64,000 nucleotides of DNA from Desulfobulbus alkaliphilus. GTDB lineage: Bacteria > Desulfobacterota > Desulfobulbia > Desulfobulbales > Desulfobulbaceae. The notes under the pieces are model-generated. The model searched no databases and had not been told where the DNA came from. It saw only the letters and a list, made by a program, of their open reading frames with translations. The DNA lies in assembly GCF_016918545.1 (NCBI RefSeq), contig NZ_JAFFQC010000013.1, forward strand, positions 1-64,000. The letters are read 5' to 3'. A program made the translations under genes and the position numbers. Positions 1 through 7,768 of the stretch are shown one piece after another (position 1 is the first letter of the stretch; each line of letters opens with the position of its first letter).

Positions 1-437
1 TTACGGCGTTGGCGGGTCAACTCACGCCACTGCCGAATATCCTTTGAAGGGATGAAGCTGCCGCGCAGCAATCCATGCTTCAAAAGGCTGGCCAGCCATC
101 TGCTGTCGGCGATGTCGGTCTTTCGTCCCGGAACATTTTTAATGTGACGGGCATTGACCAAAATTACCTCCACATGATGCTCAAGTACATTATGAACCGG
201 TCGCCAGTAGATGCCTGTACTCTCCATCGCCACAATCGGGCAGTCTCTTTCCTGCAACCATCCTCTGAGCTTGACGAGTTCATCGGTAAACGTGCCGAAT
301 TCCCTGATCTCCGATTCTTCATGACCCTGCTCGTCAATTGTCATCAGACAGGCCGATATTTTCTCTTTGTGAACATCCAATCCGCAACATACCGGGTGAA
401 TAATTCTGATCGCTGCGGTATCTTGTTGGTGAGTCAT
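1..437 (-). CDS. IS110-family transposase, partial (runs off the window start)
   Basis: Reading the minus strand from the ATG at 437 gives an open frame of 145 codons that is still open at base 1. The start reads MTHQQDTAAIRIIHPVCCGL, followed by DVHKEKISACLM, an acidic-residue motif AMESTGIYWRPV, and KTDIADSRWLASLLKHG. These fit the N-terminal DEDD (RuvC-like) catalytic domain of IS110 transposases: Asp in GLDVHK, Glu in AMEST, paired Asp in KTDIADS. The C-terminal Tnp20 domain with its serine would lie outside the window. A GGAGAA-type ribosome site lies just upstream on the minus strand. IS110 elements excise and insert using a bridge RNA encoded in a non-coding end, so the flank 438-550 is worth folding. 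The family call is strong; whether the element is intact cannot be judged here. Confidence 0.88.
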   Translation of the reverse strand, partial: MTHQQDTAAIRIIHPVCCGLDVHKEKISACLMTIDEQGHEESEIREFGTFTDELVKLRGWLQERDCPIVAMESTGIYWRPVHNVLEHHVEVILVNARHIKNVPGRKTDIADSRWLASLLKHGLLRGSFIPSKDIRQWRELTRQRR

Positions 438-556
438 GGCTATTCTCCTTTTTGATTGAATTTAACGGGTTTTTTTCAAAAGGATGTATAGCCATGGCTC
501 GCCTTCGTTTTCAACACTTAAGTTTCATGCTTCGTTGTGACTTCTTGTCATGGGGG

Positions 557-1342
557 TTAGTAGGTAAAGCGGTACCTTATTCCCACGCTTACCAGATGTT
601 GTTTGTTTTCGATATCAAGTGTCCCCGGAAATAAGGCATTATCGACCTCAACATCATCGGTCATACGAAATACATACTCACCATAGAGATCGATATTTTC
701 TGTGGTACGCCACGTTAACCCGGCTTTCAGTTGAAAACCTATTTTGGTCTCGCTCTGGTCTATGATTTTCACCCCTGAAGGTTTGTACTCGACATCAACC
801 GACATAAGCCCAATACCAGCGCCAAGGTAGGGATAAAAGGATCCCAAATCAACAAAATCATAGTAGAGGTTCAGAAAAACCCCTGTCGAAGATATTGACC
901 CCTGCCCATCAGCGACGACCTGACCAACAGTTGCTCCGAGCTGATTGCGTGAACCGGTAAGAACAGCTGCATCAACACCGTCTATGACGGTACCGGCGAC
1001 ATTTACGCCTTTATGCTTATCAACATCCGCAGTTGAGTAGGTCAGCTCTATTCCCGACCTCAGTCCACTGGCATACAACAGCCCGACTTCGCCGGATATA
1101 GCCCATCCACTTTCAAATTCGGTTTCCCAACCGTATGGGGTTCCCGCAGAAATGGGAGTCCCAAAAGGTATAACTGGCGAACCATTTCCAGTCGTAAAAT
1201 TGCCGGTGGTGCCAGTGTTATCACTATCGCTCTGCTTCAGATAACTCAGAGAGCCGCCAACATACCAGTCGTGTTGTGCATAGCTTGTGGAGGCGGTAAA
1301 AACCACCAGAGCCCCAGCAATGATTAGACAATTTCGCATCAT
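557..1342 (-). CDS. Outer-membrane beta-barrel protein (OmpA/porin-like)
   Basis: A 261-residue protein predicted to be exported to the outer membrane. The start chosen is the ATG at 1342, preceded by an AAGGAGGG ribosome site five bases away; the in-frame ATG at 1381 has no such site. The N-terminus is a signal peptide (MMRNCLIIAGALVVFTAS, then SYAQ and mature HDWYVGGSLSYLKQ). The rest alternates in a beta-strand pattern with many Gly and aromatic residues (YPYLGAGIGLMSVDVEY, LKAGLTWRTTENIDLYGEY) and ends in an aromatic residue (IRYRFTY), as BAM-assembled barrels do. It looks like an eight-stranded opacity/OmpW/OmpA-type barrel, with Ser/Thr/Gly-rich loops. It stands alone between the IS110 fragment and a broken gene. 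The ligand is unknown. Confidence 0.75.
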   Translation of the reverse strand: MMRNCLIIAGALVVFTASTSYAQHDWYVGGSLSYLKQSDSDNTGTTGNFTTGNGSPVIPFGTPISAGTPYGWETEFESGWAISGEVGLLYASGLRSGIELTYSTADVDKHKGVNVAGTVIDGVDAAVLTGSRNQLGATVGQVVADGQGSISSTGVFLNLYYDFVDLGSFYPYLGAGIGLMSVDVEYKPSGVKIIDQSETKIGFQLKAGLTWRTTENIDLYGEYVFRMTDDVEVDNALFPGTLDIENKQHLVSVGIRYRFTY

Positions 1343-1682
1343 CGTTCCCTCCTTATAGGTTAAAAGTTGAAAAGTGGCCATGAATGCTCACCAAACAGCA
1401 AGTTATAAATAACAATTTGGTGCTAACACGAAAACAAGACCCTCGCAATAGTTTTCAATAGCCTTTAATAAACATTCTTTGTTTTTTGCCGGGATCGTAC
1501 AGGCGATTCTAAACACCCAGCAACACCCATCATCTCATGAAACATAAATGCCGCTCCATTTCATGCCAAAGGGGTCAAGTCTGTTTTTGGCTTTTTTGGT
1601 GAATAAAGCCACAGAAACAGATCTGGCAGAGTTTGTTGCATGGAGAGTCCCTGTCCAAAACCTGGTCTCATGCCGTCCAATC
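1343..1682. other. Intergenic stretch, nothing recognised
   Basis: AT-rich spacer between the outer-membrane protein gene and the broken flavin reductase gene. A + strand open frame here lacks codon-like composition and reads antisense to the flavin reductase C-terminus. The promoter for the barrel gene presumably lies at 1380-1480, but I see no clear -35/-10 pair. Confidence 0.5.
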
Positions 1683-2269
1683 TTATTCGTTATTATCTTC
1701 CTGACTATTTCTCTTCAGACTTTTCCCGATATTCCAGGCCTTGCCGAGATTGTCTCCGACTGTCCAATACTTGTTGTCCGGCATTGTCAAGGTGAAGGGA
1801 TTCATTTTTTTTATATCCAGCATCTTGTCCGACATATACTTCTCTTCTGAAAAGACTTCTATCGGCTCTCCTATGTAGAGGGTATTAAAAGGCAGTTTTA
1901 CCGTATCAAACAGAGAGAGAGAAATACATACCGGACATTCTTCAATGAGTGGGGCTTTCTCCAACTCACCAAAAAAACGTTGAAAAGTTGAGATTTGTCT
2001 ATCTTGCTGCCTGAGACCAGTCCACAATAATCCGTTTTTTCGACCAATGAAGCATCTGGGATATTAATGCTGAATTCTCTATTCTCATCAATACCTTTAT
2101 TGGTATGATGCGGTCCCAGTGTTATGGCGAACAAGGGTGGTTTAAAATTGACTCTCGAAACCCAGGCTACAGCCAAAAAATTTGCTTTGCCATCAACCAC
2201 TGCACCTACCAATACCATGGGCATGGGGTACAAAAAGGCAGCGCCGTTATCAATTTTGATTTTTCCCAT
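1683..2269 (-). pseudogene. Flavin reductase (FMN-binding split-barrel) family protein, frameshifted
   Basis: The first part starts at the ATG at 2269 (ribosome site AAAGGGG eight bases upstream). It reads MGKIKIDNGAAFLYPMPMVL, then VGAVVDGKANFLAVAWVSRV and a Pro-Pro-Leu segment, through GLVSGSKIDKSQLFNVF. The protein then continues in another frame as FGELEKAPLIEECPVCISLS through NPFTLTMPDNKYWTVGDNLG and KAWNIGKSLK. Together these make a full flavin reductase-like / NADPH-dependent FMN reductase family protein of about 195 residues. The switch falls in a run of seven T on the minus strand (A run at 1971-1977). One more T would restore Asn-Val-Phe-Phe-Gly-Glu-Leu-Glu. Either a recent single-base deletion or a sequencing/assembly error in a homopolymer would explain it. 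Everything else in the frame looks intact. Confidence 0.8.
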
Positions 2270-2369
2270 AGCATGTTCCCCTTTGATTAGGAATGTTTGC
2301 TGCTGCTGAAAGGTGTTGAAAGACAGAGAGTTGGAGAAATAAGTGCTTGATATGCTCACCTTTTCATGA

Positions 2370-2555
2370 TTTGCCGGTGCATCTCTTGAATATGGCGGTG
2401 TCTGGGAGGACCGTAGCGACCTGTTCAACGATGGATTTGCAGCCGGCAGCCTGTTTCTGGGAGCCGACACCCCGGCGGGACCGATCTACCTCGGCTACGG
2501 GCAGGCGGAAGGCGGCAACGACGCGTTCTTCTTCTTTTTCGGGAACCCCTTCTGA
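2370..2555 (+). pseudogene. C-terminal remnant of a patatin-like phospholipase (surface-antigen barrel end)
   Basis: The + strand frame from 2370 to the TGA at 2553 reads FAGASLEYGGVWEDRSDLF, NDGFAAGSLFLGADTP, then AGPIYLGYGQAEGGNDAFFF and FFGNPF-stop. The GxSLEYGxVW start and the aromatic -GNPF end are typical of the last ~60 residues of the Omp85-like barrel behind RssA/patatin phospholipases of deltaproteobacteria. An in-frame TGA lies just upstream at 2364-2369, and no patatin catalytic part (GxSxG, Asp-Gly) precedes it. It is therefore a tail left by a deletion or insertion. It is convergent with, and 54 bases from, the aldehyde oxidoreductase gene. Confidence 0.65.
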
Positions 2556-2609
2556 CAGCCCATGCCACTGGGGACGCTTTGGAGACCTTGTGTACTTCGC
2601 GGCATCCGC

Positions 2610-4349
2610 TCACCTGCCGGCAAGCGCACAAATCGCCTGACCATATGCAGCTTGCAGGGATTGAAGATAGCGGGGATCAATGGGCCCTTTCCAGGTGATG
2701 ACCTGAAAAAACCGTTTGGGGATGGGTATCGATGCAGGTTGGAATCCACCGGCAAAGCGGGTTTGCCAGCGGATTTTCTGGATATTTGCGCCACTCTCGG
2801 GAATGGTGGCGGCCAGATTTTCATAACCGAGGGTATGCAGGCACTCTGCCATGAGCGTTTCAGTGTAGACACTGCGGGCAAACAGACAGGCAACCATCGA
2901 GGTCATGAAGGCGCGTGAGGCTTCATCCCGCACAAGAAACGCCACCGCAGCATCGATATCCTTGTCTGCGTGCAGCTGGTCGTACGAATAACCACCACTG
3001 TCCAGATGGGAATGACGAAACCCAAGCGCCTGGGCCGCGAAAAAGACCTCGCCAGTGGCATAACCCGCCATTTCCTGGCCGAGCACACAGGCAAAATCTT
3101 CACCGCCATAGACTGCGGCTGCCTTGAGGGTTCCCTGACCAAGAAGCCGGTAGAACTCGTTGGCACCGTTGCCAAAGGAGTGGGCCGCCTGCCGGTAGCT
3201 TGCACAATCACCGAAGGTCAACGGCACCAGCGTCTCTTCAACGGAGATCAGTTCCTTTGCCGTGGCTTCAGTCGCCCAGGCAAGGGCCACCCCGGCCGAC
3301 ATCGCGTCCATGCCGGCTTTTTCGAACAGATCGAGCAGGCTGAGCACCCCGGACATGTCCGTCACGCCCAGCATCGTCCCCAGAGAAAAGATGGTTTCGT
3401 AATCATAGCTCACCTGCCGATAGAGGTATCGATGACTGTCCATGAATTTTTCGCGAACAAAGCCGACATGGATGCAGCCAACCGGGCATCCCGAGCAGGC
3501 CGAGTTGCGCAAGAGGGCCTGTTCGGCAAACTGCTGGCCGGAGATGTGCTCAACCGCCTCGTCGGCCGTTGCCTGCAGGTTGCGCCATGGCAGGGATTGC
3601 AAGTCATTGAGCGCCTCTAGATTCGCCGGGGTGCCGAGGTCGTGGTACTTCTTCATCATCCCGGTGGCCGTCACCTGGTTGTGCACCTCGGCAAACAATT
3701 TGGCATACCGGTTGCCCTGAGGCAACGGCAAGACGGCATCGCCCTGGAGGATGATGGCCTTGAGATTTTTGGCGCCCATGACCGCCCCGCCGCCCATTCG
3801 TCCAAAATGGCGATAGGTATCGACATTGATGCCCGCAATGGCAGCGCCATTCTCACCCGCCGGACCTATGCGGAGAATGGAACGGTGCCCGGACCCCTTG
3901 CTTATGCGCCGCAGCACCTTGCCGGCCTCGAAGACATCCTGACCCCAGAGGAAGCCGCAATCCCTGGTGTGAGCATGCGTGCTGTTCACTTCCAGAAAAC
4001 AGGGACCTGGGGAGCAGCCAATGACCACCAGGGCATCGAGGCCGGTCAGACGGAGGGCCATGGCACTGCGACCGCCACCGTGACTCTCGGTGTATTGATC
4101 GTGGTAGGGCGATGTGAAGGCGCAGATGGTCTTGCTCATTAACGGGAAGTAGCCTGTGAGCGGGCCTATGGCAAAAATGAGCGGCTGTTCGGGGGCATCC
4201 CAGGCGGCTCCCGGTTGCCCGTACCGGTTGAACAACAGGGCCGCCAGTCCGCTGCCGCCGGCCACCCGGTCGCGACCCTCCAAGTGGATCCGCTCCCCTT
4301 TTCCGGTCGTCAGATCATAGAGCAGGACAGTGAAATGATCGGCGTTCAT
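2610..4349 (-). CDS. aor: Aldehyde:ferredoxin oxidoreductase family protein (tungsten/molybdopterin)
   Basis: A 579-residue cytoplasmic W- or Mo-bis-pyranopterin enzyme, expected to oxidise an aldehyde (or run in reverse) using ferredoxin-type carriers. The N-terminal cofactor domain shows SKTICAFTSPYHDQYTESHG and HFGRMGGGAVMGAKNLKAI, the pterin-binding segment of the family. The [4Fe-4S] ligands appear as Cys285-x2-Cys288-x3-Cys292 (CSGCPVGC), with a fourth likely at Cys488 (MVACLFARS). The substrate-side motif GFRHSHLDSGGYSYDQ is also present. Length is close to the usual ~600. It overlaps the upstream polyferredoxin gene by four bases (ATGA), so the two are translationally coupled and the partner is almost surely its electron carrier. 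The metal and the substrate cannot be read from the sequence; it is diverged from the classic archaeal AOR. Confidence 0.88.
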   Translation of the reverse strand: MNADHFTVLLYDLTTGKGERIHLEGRDRVAGGSGLAALLFNRYGQPGAAWDAPEQPLIFAIGPLTGYFPLMSKTICAFTSPYHDQYTESHGGGRSAMALRLTGLDALVVIGCSPGPCFLEVNSTHAHTRDCGFLWGQDVFEAGKVLRRISKGSGHRSILRIGPAGENGAAIAGINVDTYRHFGRMGGGAVMGAKNLKAIILQGDAVLPLPQGNRYAKLFAEVHNQVTATGMMKKYHDLGTPANLEALNDLQSLPWRNLQATADEAVEHISGQQFAEQALLRNSACSGCPVGCIHVGFVREKFMDSHRYLYRQVSYDYETIFSLGTMLGVTDMSGVLSLLDLFEKAGMDAMSAGVALAWATEATAKELISVEETLVPLTFGDCASYRQAAHSFGNGANEFYRLLGQGTLKAAAVYGGEDFACVLGQEMAGYATGEVFFAAQALGFRHSHLDSGGYSYDQLHADKDIDAAVAFLVRDEASRAFMTSMVACLFARSVYTETLMAECLHTLGYENLAATIPESGANIQKIRWQTRFAGGFQPASIPIPKRFFQVITWKGPIDPRYLQSLQAAYGQAICALAGR

Positions 4350-4792
4350 GATGCAGGCTCCAAGGGTTTACTGGAGGATCGGGGCCGAAGATTGCTTGCC
4401 TCCGCCATCTCCAGGCAGTCATGCGGACAGAAGGGGATGCACAGGCCGCAGTGGAGGCAGAGAAACGGTTCTCCTTCCTGATCGATATAAATGGCATCAA
4501 CCGGGCAGGCGGGTGCACAGGAACCGCATCGATTGCACAGCTTTTTCCTGAGTACTATCCCGCCATCACGGCGCGGCTGCAGGGCCCCGGTGGGACAGGC
4601 CTCGGCGCACGGGGGAGAGATGCAGGCGAGACAATACACGGCGGTGAATCCGGTGGTCAAACCACCGGATGATTGGATTCGGATCCCCGCGGTATCCCAG
4701 GACAGGCGATGATGGAGCAGCCGGGCACAGGCCAGGGAACAGGAGTGGCAACCAATGCATCGGTCCATGCGGGGCGCGGTCAGAATTTTCAT
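4346..4792 (-). CDS. Polyferredoxin with four [4Fe-4S] cluster motifs, partner of the aldehyde oxidoreductase
   Basis: A 148-residue iron-sulfur protein. The start is the ATG at 4792 (AGGAAAACCT before it): MKILTAPRMDRCIGCHSC. Four cysteine groups are visible: CIGCHSCSLAC (from residue 12), CLACISPPCAEACPTGAL, CNRCGSCAPACPVDAIY and CLHCGLCIPFCPHDCL. That is enough for four [4Fe-4S] clusters in the pattern of DMSO-reductase-type electron-transfer subunits (DmsB/HycB-like). There is no signal peptide, so it is cytoplasmic. Its stop overlaps the start of the AOR gene, and it should carry electrons between the pterin enzyme and a ferredoxin or membrane complex. The open frame extends upstream to 5029, but that part lacks a ribosome site and looks non-coding. 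Confidence 0.88.
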   Translation of the reverse strand: MKILTAPRMDRCIGCHSCSLACARLLHHRLSWDTAGIRIQSSGGLTTGFTAVYCLACISPPCAEACPTGALQPRRDGGIVLRKKLCNRCGSCAPACPVDAIYIDQEGEPFLCLHCGLCIPFCPHDCLEMAEASNLRPRSSSKPLEPAS

Positions 4793-5179
4793 AGGTTTTC
4801 CTGCTGATTCATGAACTCCTGGAAACAATCTCGATTGGAACTGCAAAAAAGTAGGTTCAAGTTGAAGGATGACACTGCCACAGCAAAAGGTGTGCTGAAG
4901 CTGTTCAATTACTGGCGCCTTGTACGGTTTCAGCAATAACATAAATGACTTTCGCTTGAAATGGGAAAAACGCCGGCAAAGGGTTCCGCAACACATACGG
5001 TAACAACGGAATTCAAAAAAGATGCCCACGGCGGCTTGACACGACGTATGTCCGCGGGTAACCTTTCTATCTATTTGCAGTCAATTAACCGGAATTTCGG
5101 GCTGGCCCTGTACCGGAAAGGTTTTTTCGGTTTCAAAGGCAGCCCAGGCCTGCAGAACAAAACAACCAGGAGCGTGGAT
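4793..5179. other. Divergent intergenic region between the ferredoxin-aor pair and the dsrE-like gene
   Basis: This region should contain promoters in both directions. I looked for a Moco/tungsten-cofactor riboswitch on the minus strand ahead of the ferredoxin gene and could not recognise its conserved core. No tandem operator or terminator is evident. Confidence 0.4.
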
Positions 5180-5632
5180 ATGAAAAAGCTTATGATCTTC
5201 ATTGCGGCAATGGCGCTGTTTGCTGCCGGCGGGAATCCGGCTGCAGCCGCCGGACACGGCGGGGAAGCTGTGCAGGAAAAGAAGCTGTTTGTCACCCTGG
5301 TGGATGTGGACTCCCAGGCTCGTGGTATGACGCTTGTCCTGGCCAACCAGGCCGCCGCCCAGGGCGCGGAGGTCCGGGTACTGCTGTGTGGGGATGGCGC
5401 CCAGCTTGCCCTCAGGGAGTACAACCCTCCAAAACTGCGCCCCCGGGACGTTACTCCCAAACAACTGCTGGAAAATCTGATGCAAAACGGGGCAATTGTG
5501 GAAGTCTGCGCAATTTTTCTGCCCAACACGGGATATTCCGCAGAAGATCTGACCGATGGAATCGGCGTGGCAAACCCCGCCGAGGTTGCCGAGTATATGA
5601 TGCAGCCGAATGTCAAACTCTTCACCCGCTGA
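5180..5632 (+). CDS. Exported DsrE-family sulfur-relay protein
   Basis: A 150-residue protein starting at the ATG at 5180, behind an AGGAG site. A signal peptide is clear (MKKLMIFIAAMALFAAGGNP, cleavage near AAAA-GHGG). The mature part has the DsrE fold pattern: LFVTLVDVDSQARGMTLVLA, then VRVLLCGDGAQLAL, a Pro-rich linker, LLENLMQNGAIVEVCAIFLP and GVANPAEVAEYMMQPNVK. Candidate active cysteines are those in LLCGDG and VEVCAIF, the second at the position used by DsrE/TusD proteins for persulfide transfer. DsrE proteins move sulfur as persulfides; an exported version suggests periplasmic sulfur or thiol handling. It stands alone, followed by the 5775-5822 palindrome. Confidence 0.8.
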   Translation: MKKLMIFIAAMALFAAGGNPAAAAGHGGEAVQEKKLFVTLVDVDSQARGMTLVLANQAAAQGAEVRVLLCGDGAQLALREYNPPKLRPRDVTPKQLLENLMQNGAIVEVCAIFLPNTGYSAEDLTDGIGVANPAEVAEYMMQPNVKLFTR

Positions 5633-5774
5633 CCCTCTTCACCCGGTCTCCGGATCCAGCGTGTTCAGCTCTGCTTTGCGATAACAACCGGGGGCCGAAT
5701 ACTTGGGGCAAAATAGTGGTTTCCCCTTCGTCGGATACACTCGAGTACGAAAAAGCAAGAAAAAGCAAGAAAAA

Positions 5775-5822
5775 GGGTCAGGTCTTGAATTATCAATACT
5801 CTGTTAATTCAAGACCTGACCC
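5775..5822. repeat. Palindromic repeat, GGGTCAGGTCTTGAAT family (copy 1)
   Basis: Perfect 18-base inverted repeat: GGGTCAGGTCTTGAATTA at 5775-5792 and its complement at 5805-5822, around a 12-base loop. It sits between the dsrE-like gene and the convergent CGGC gene. A second member is at 22285-22350. From memory, sequences of this kind flank REP-associated tyrosine transposases (Y1 HuH family); no such transposase is present here. It could serve as a bidirectional transcription stop. Confidence 0.75.
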
Positions 5823-5888
5823 TGCATGTCCCGGCAAAGCGGGGAACAACAGAGCACTAAACTCCGCCGCCGTCAGACTGAAGCACGA

Positions 5889-6254
5889 TCAAGCGAAGAC
5901 ATCGGCGGGAACGTACGGGTGCGTACCCTCAATCACCTTGATACCGGCCTTCGCCTTGATTTTCTGCATTATATCCTCCTTGTGCGGACACTGCTCGGCA
6001 ATGCAGGGGGCTATGTGAATGACCGTCGGTTTTTCCTTCATCGGGTCATTCCAGAGTTTCACCTGCATCAGCCGAGTGACAATGGCCGAAGCCGGGCAGC
6101 CACCGCAACCGACCATGCCGATAATCTCGGCATCGACGCCTTCATAGATCTCAAAGACTCCCTGACGACGGTTAAAAGCCACCAGGCAGCGAGAACAACC
6201 AATGCAGACATCGTCCATGGTGTTCTTGCAGCCAACAATCAGAATCTTTTCCAC
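5889..6254 (-). CDS. CGGC-domain metal-binding protein
   Basis: A 121-residue cytoplasmic protein. The start is most likely the GTG at 6254, seven bases after GGGAGG, giving (M)EKILIVGCKNTMDDVCIGC. Cysteine motifs come in order: VGCKN, CIGCSRC, then the signature MVGCGGCPASAIVTRLMQ, then HIAPCIAEQCPHKEDI. The Cys-Gly-Gly-Cys motif with the downstream CIAEQCPH pattern matches the CGGC domain, common in anaerobes and thought to bind metal or iron-sulfur. Its role is unknown. The gene is convergent with the dsrE-like gene and separated from it by a palindromic repeat. Confidence 0.82.
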   Translation of the reverse strand: MEKILIVGCKNTMDDVCIGCSRCLVAFNRRQGVFEIYEGVDAEIIGMVGCGGCPASAIVTRLMQVKLWNDPMKEKPTVIHIAPCIAEQCPHKEDIMQKIKAKAGIKVIEGTHPYVPADVFA

Positions 6255-6820
6255 GACGAACCTCCCTTCTATTGATAAAATTTCACATAGCTTACCACTG
6301 ACCCGATCCGACCAACAAGGGCTATTATATCTGTCACCCCCAAAAACAACCTGCCCAAAAGCAGGACCCATTGAAGCGAGCCTGGTTTTAAGCCTGCATA
6401 ATCAATCCATCGGTAGCGCGGTGACGGATAATCTGTTAAGCGGTGCTCGCGAATTCATGACAAGTCCTTTGTCCCGCCCTGGAACCCCCGGGATCCGATG
6501 AACCGTCGCCACAACGTGAGAACGGCATGGCCTCAGGGGGATGCGTGCAGACCAGGTTTGTCACTGTTGAGCGCCAATGGTGGACGGCTCATCCTCGCCC
6601 ATCCGGTTCGGTTTGCAAACAGGCGACCTCCCAGGACCATGCTGGGTGCTTCTTTGAAGCAATGCCCCGAAGTCTCATTTAAGGGTTGACTCGTCCTGGA
6701 TGGGCAGGTAGTTTTAAAATCTATTCTTTCTCAACAGTTAACAGCTTGTTTCTATCTATAAACAGCTGTTTTCTTCGCCCACAAGAAGTTTTTCCATCCT
6801 CTGTATCGATTATTCCTCAC
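6255..6820. other. Long intergenic region holding one direct repeat and a possible promoter
   Basis: No gene is recognised in these ~566 bases. The 106-bp direct repeat copy lies at 6485-6590. A weak sigma-70-like pair lies ahead of the methyltransferase gene: TTGACT at 6686-6691 and TAGTTT at 6709-6714, 17 bases apart. This would give a leader of about 100 bases with no clear Shine-Dalgarno before the ATG at 6821. Confidence 0.4.
6485..6590 (+). repeat. Direct repeat, left copy, with a remnant of the PQQ-dehydrogenase gene end
   Basis: About 106 bases align with 10073-10179 in the same orientation with high identity (for example CACAACGTGAGAA, then GCAGACCAGG, then TGGACGG). On the minus strand, 6590 to 6561 would read Glu-Pro-Ser-Thr-Ile-Gly-Ala-Gln-Gln-stop. 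The intact sugar dehydrogenase gene ends Glu-Pro-Ser-Thr-Thr-Gly-Ala-His-Gln-stop in the right copy. So the left copy carries the last codons of that gene plus its downstream flank, without the gene. Confidence 0.8.
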
Positions 6821-7759
6821 ATGAAAAAGCAACTACTCGAACTGCTCATCTGCCCACATTGCCTGCCCGACGAGTACGGCCTGGCCGCCGACATCACCCA
6901 CGAGACTGAAGGCGATATCGAAACCGGCGTACTTAGATGTTCGCACTGCGCCGCCCTGTTCCCGATCGTCGATGGCATCGCTCTGCTTGACCCCCACGCC
7001 ACCGACAGTCAACGGGCCGCCGACAAGTACGAGACCGATGAAGTGGTGTCGTCCTACCTGTGGAGCCATTTCAGCGACCTGCTTGACGATCCGCAGGGTT
7101 CGCAGGCCTATGCCACCTGGGCCGGCCTGATGCGGTCACAGGGCGGGGTGGCCCTCGACGCCGGCGGCGCGGTGGGACGGTTCACCTTCGAAATGAGTAG
7201 CCGCTGCGATTTCGCCCTTGGTATCGACACCTCGCAGGCCTTCATCCAGGCGGCACGGCGATTACTTCTGGAACGTTCCCTGGAGGTCTCACTCAAGGAC
7301 GAGGGGATGCTGCGACGAGAGGTCACCATCCGTTTACCGGAGGAATGGCGGAGCGACCGGGCGGAGTTCATCGTTGCCAATGCCCTGGCCTTGCCCTTGC
7401 GACGTAAGTCCATCGGACTGTTTTCCTCGCTCAACCTGGTCGATAAGGTGCCTTCGCCGCTTGGACATCTGCGGGAAATGAATCGGGTGACCCGCGATGT
7501 CGAGGCCCAATTCATCCTCTCCGACCCTTTCTCCTGGTCCACCGAGGCTGCCCCAGTCGAAGAGTGGCTGGGAGGAACGACGGAGGGCCGGTTTGGAGGC
7601 AAGGGGCTGGCCAATGTGAAGGCCCTGCTGGCCGATGGAGCAAGCGAGCTGGCCCCAACCTGGCGGGTAGGCGAAACCGGCAGCGTCTGGTGGACCATCC
7701 GCACCCACAGCAATCATTATGAATTGATCCGCAGCTGTTATGTGCACGCCAGCCGATAG
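6821..7759 (+). CDS. Trm112-like zinc domain fused to a class I SAM-dependent methyltransferase
   Basis: A 312-residue protein. Residues 1-55 form a Trm112/UPF0434-type zinc knuckle: MKKQLLELLICPHCLPDEYG, later LRCSHCAALFPIVDGIALL. This gives the two Cys-x2-Cys pairs in place. Residues ~95-300 form a Rossmann methyltransferase with motif I ALDAGGAVGRFTFEMS, an acidic motif II (GIDTSQAFIQAARRL) and NALALPLRRKSIGLFSSLNL as the following strand. Trm112 normally activates separate methyltransferases; here activator and enzyme are in one chain. The substrate is unknown. The stop is nine bases before the molybdopterin oxidoreductase start, so the two are co-transcribed and may act together. No good ribosome site precedes the ATG. 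Confidence 0.8.
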   Translation: MKKQLLELLICPHCLPDEYGLAADITHETEGDIETGVLRCSHCAALFPIVDGIALLDPHATDSQRAADKYETDEVVSSYLWSHFSDLLDDPQGSQAYATWAGLMRSQGGVALDAGGAVGRFTFEMSSRCDFALGIDTSQAFIQAARRLLLERSLEVSLKDEGMLRREVTIRLPEEWRSDRAEFIVANALALPLRRKSIGLFSSLNLVDKVPSPLGHLREMNRVTRDVEAQFILSDPFSWSTEAAPVEEWLGGTTEGRFGGKGLANVKALLADGASELAPTWRVGETGSVWWTIRTHSNHYELIRSCYVHASR

Positions 7760-7768
7760 AGGTAAGCA

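Noticed and set aside
1548-1850. 100-codon + strand frame
   Set aside because: Antisense to the flavin reductase remnant and the spacer, with no supporting signals.
2364-2369. TGA before the patatin remnant as selenocysteine
   Set aside because: No family member has Cys there, no hairpin follows at SECIS distance, and nothing upstream continues the protein.
4793-5029. Extended N-terminus of the ferredoxin, or a molybdenum/tungsten cofactor riboswitch in the same place
   Set aside because: The longer frame has no ribosome site and atypical composition, and the conserved riboswitch core is not visible on either strand.
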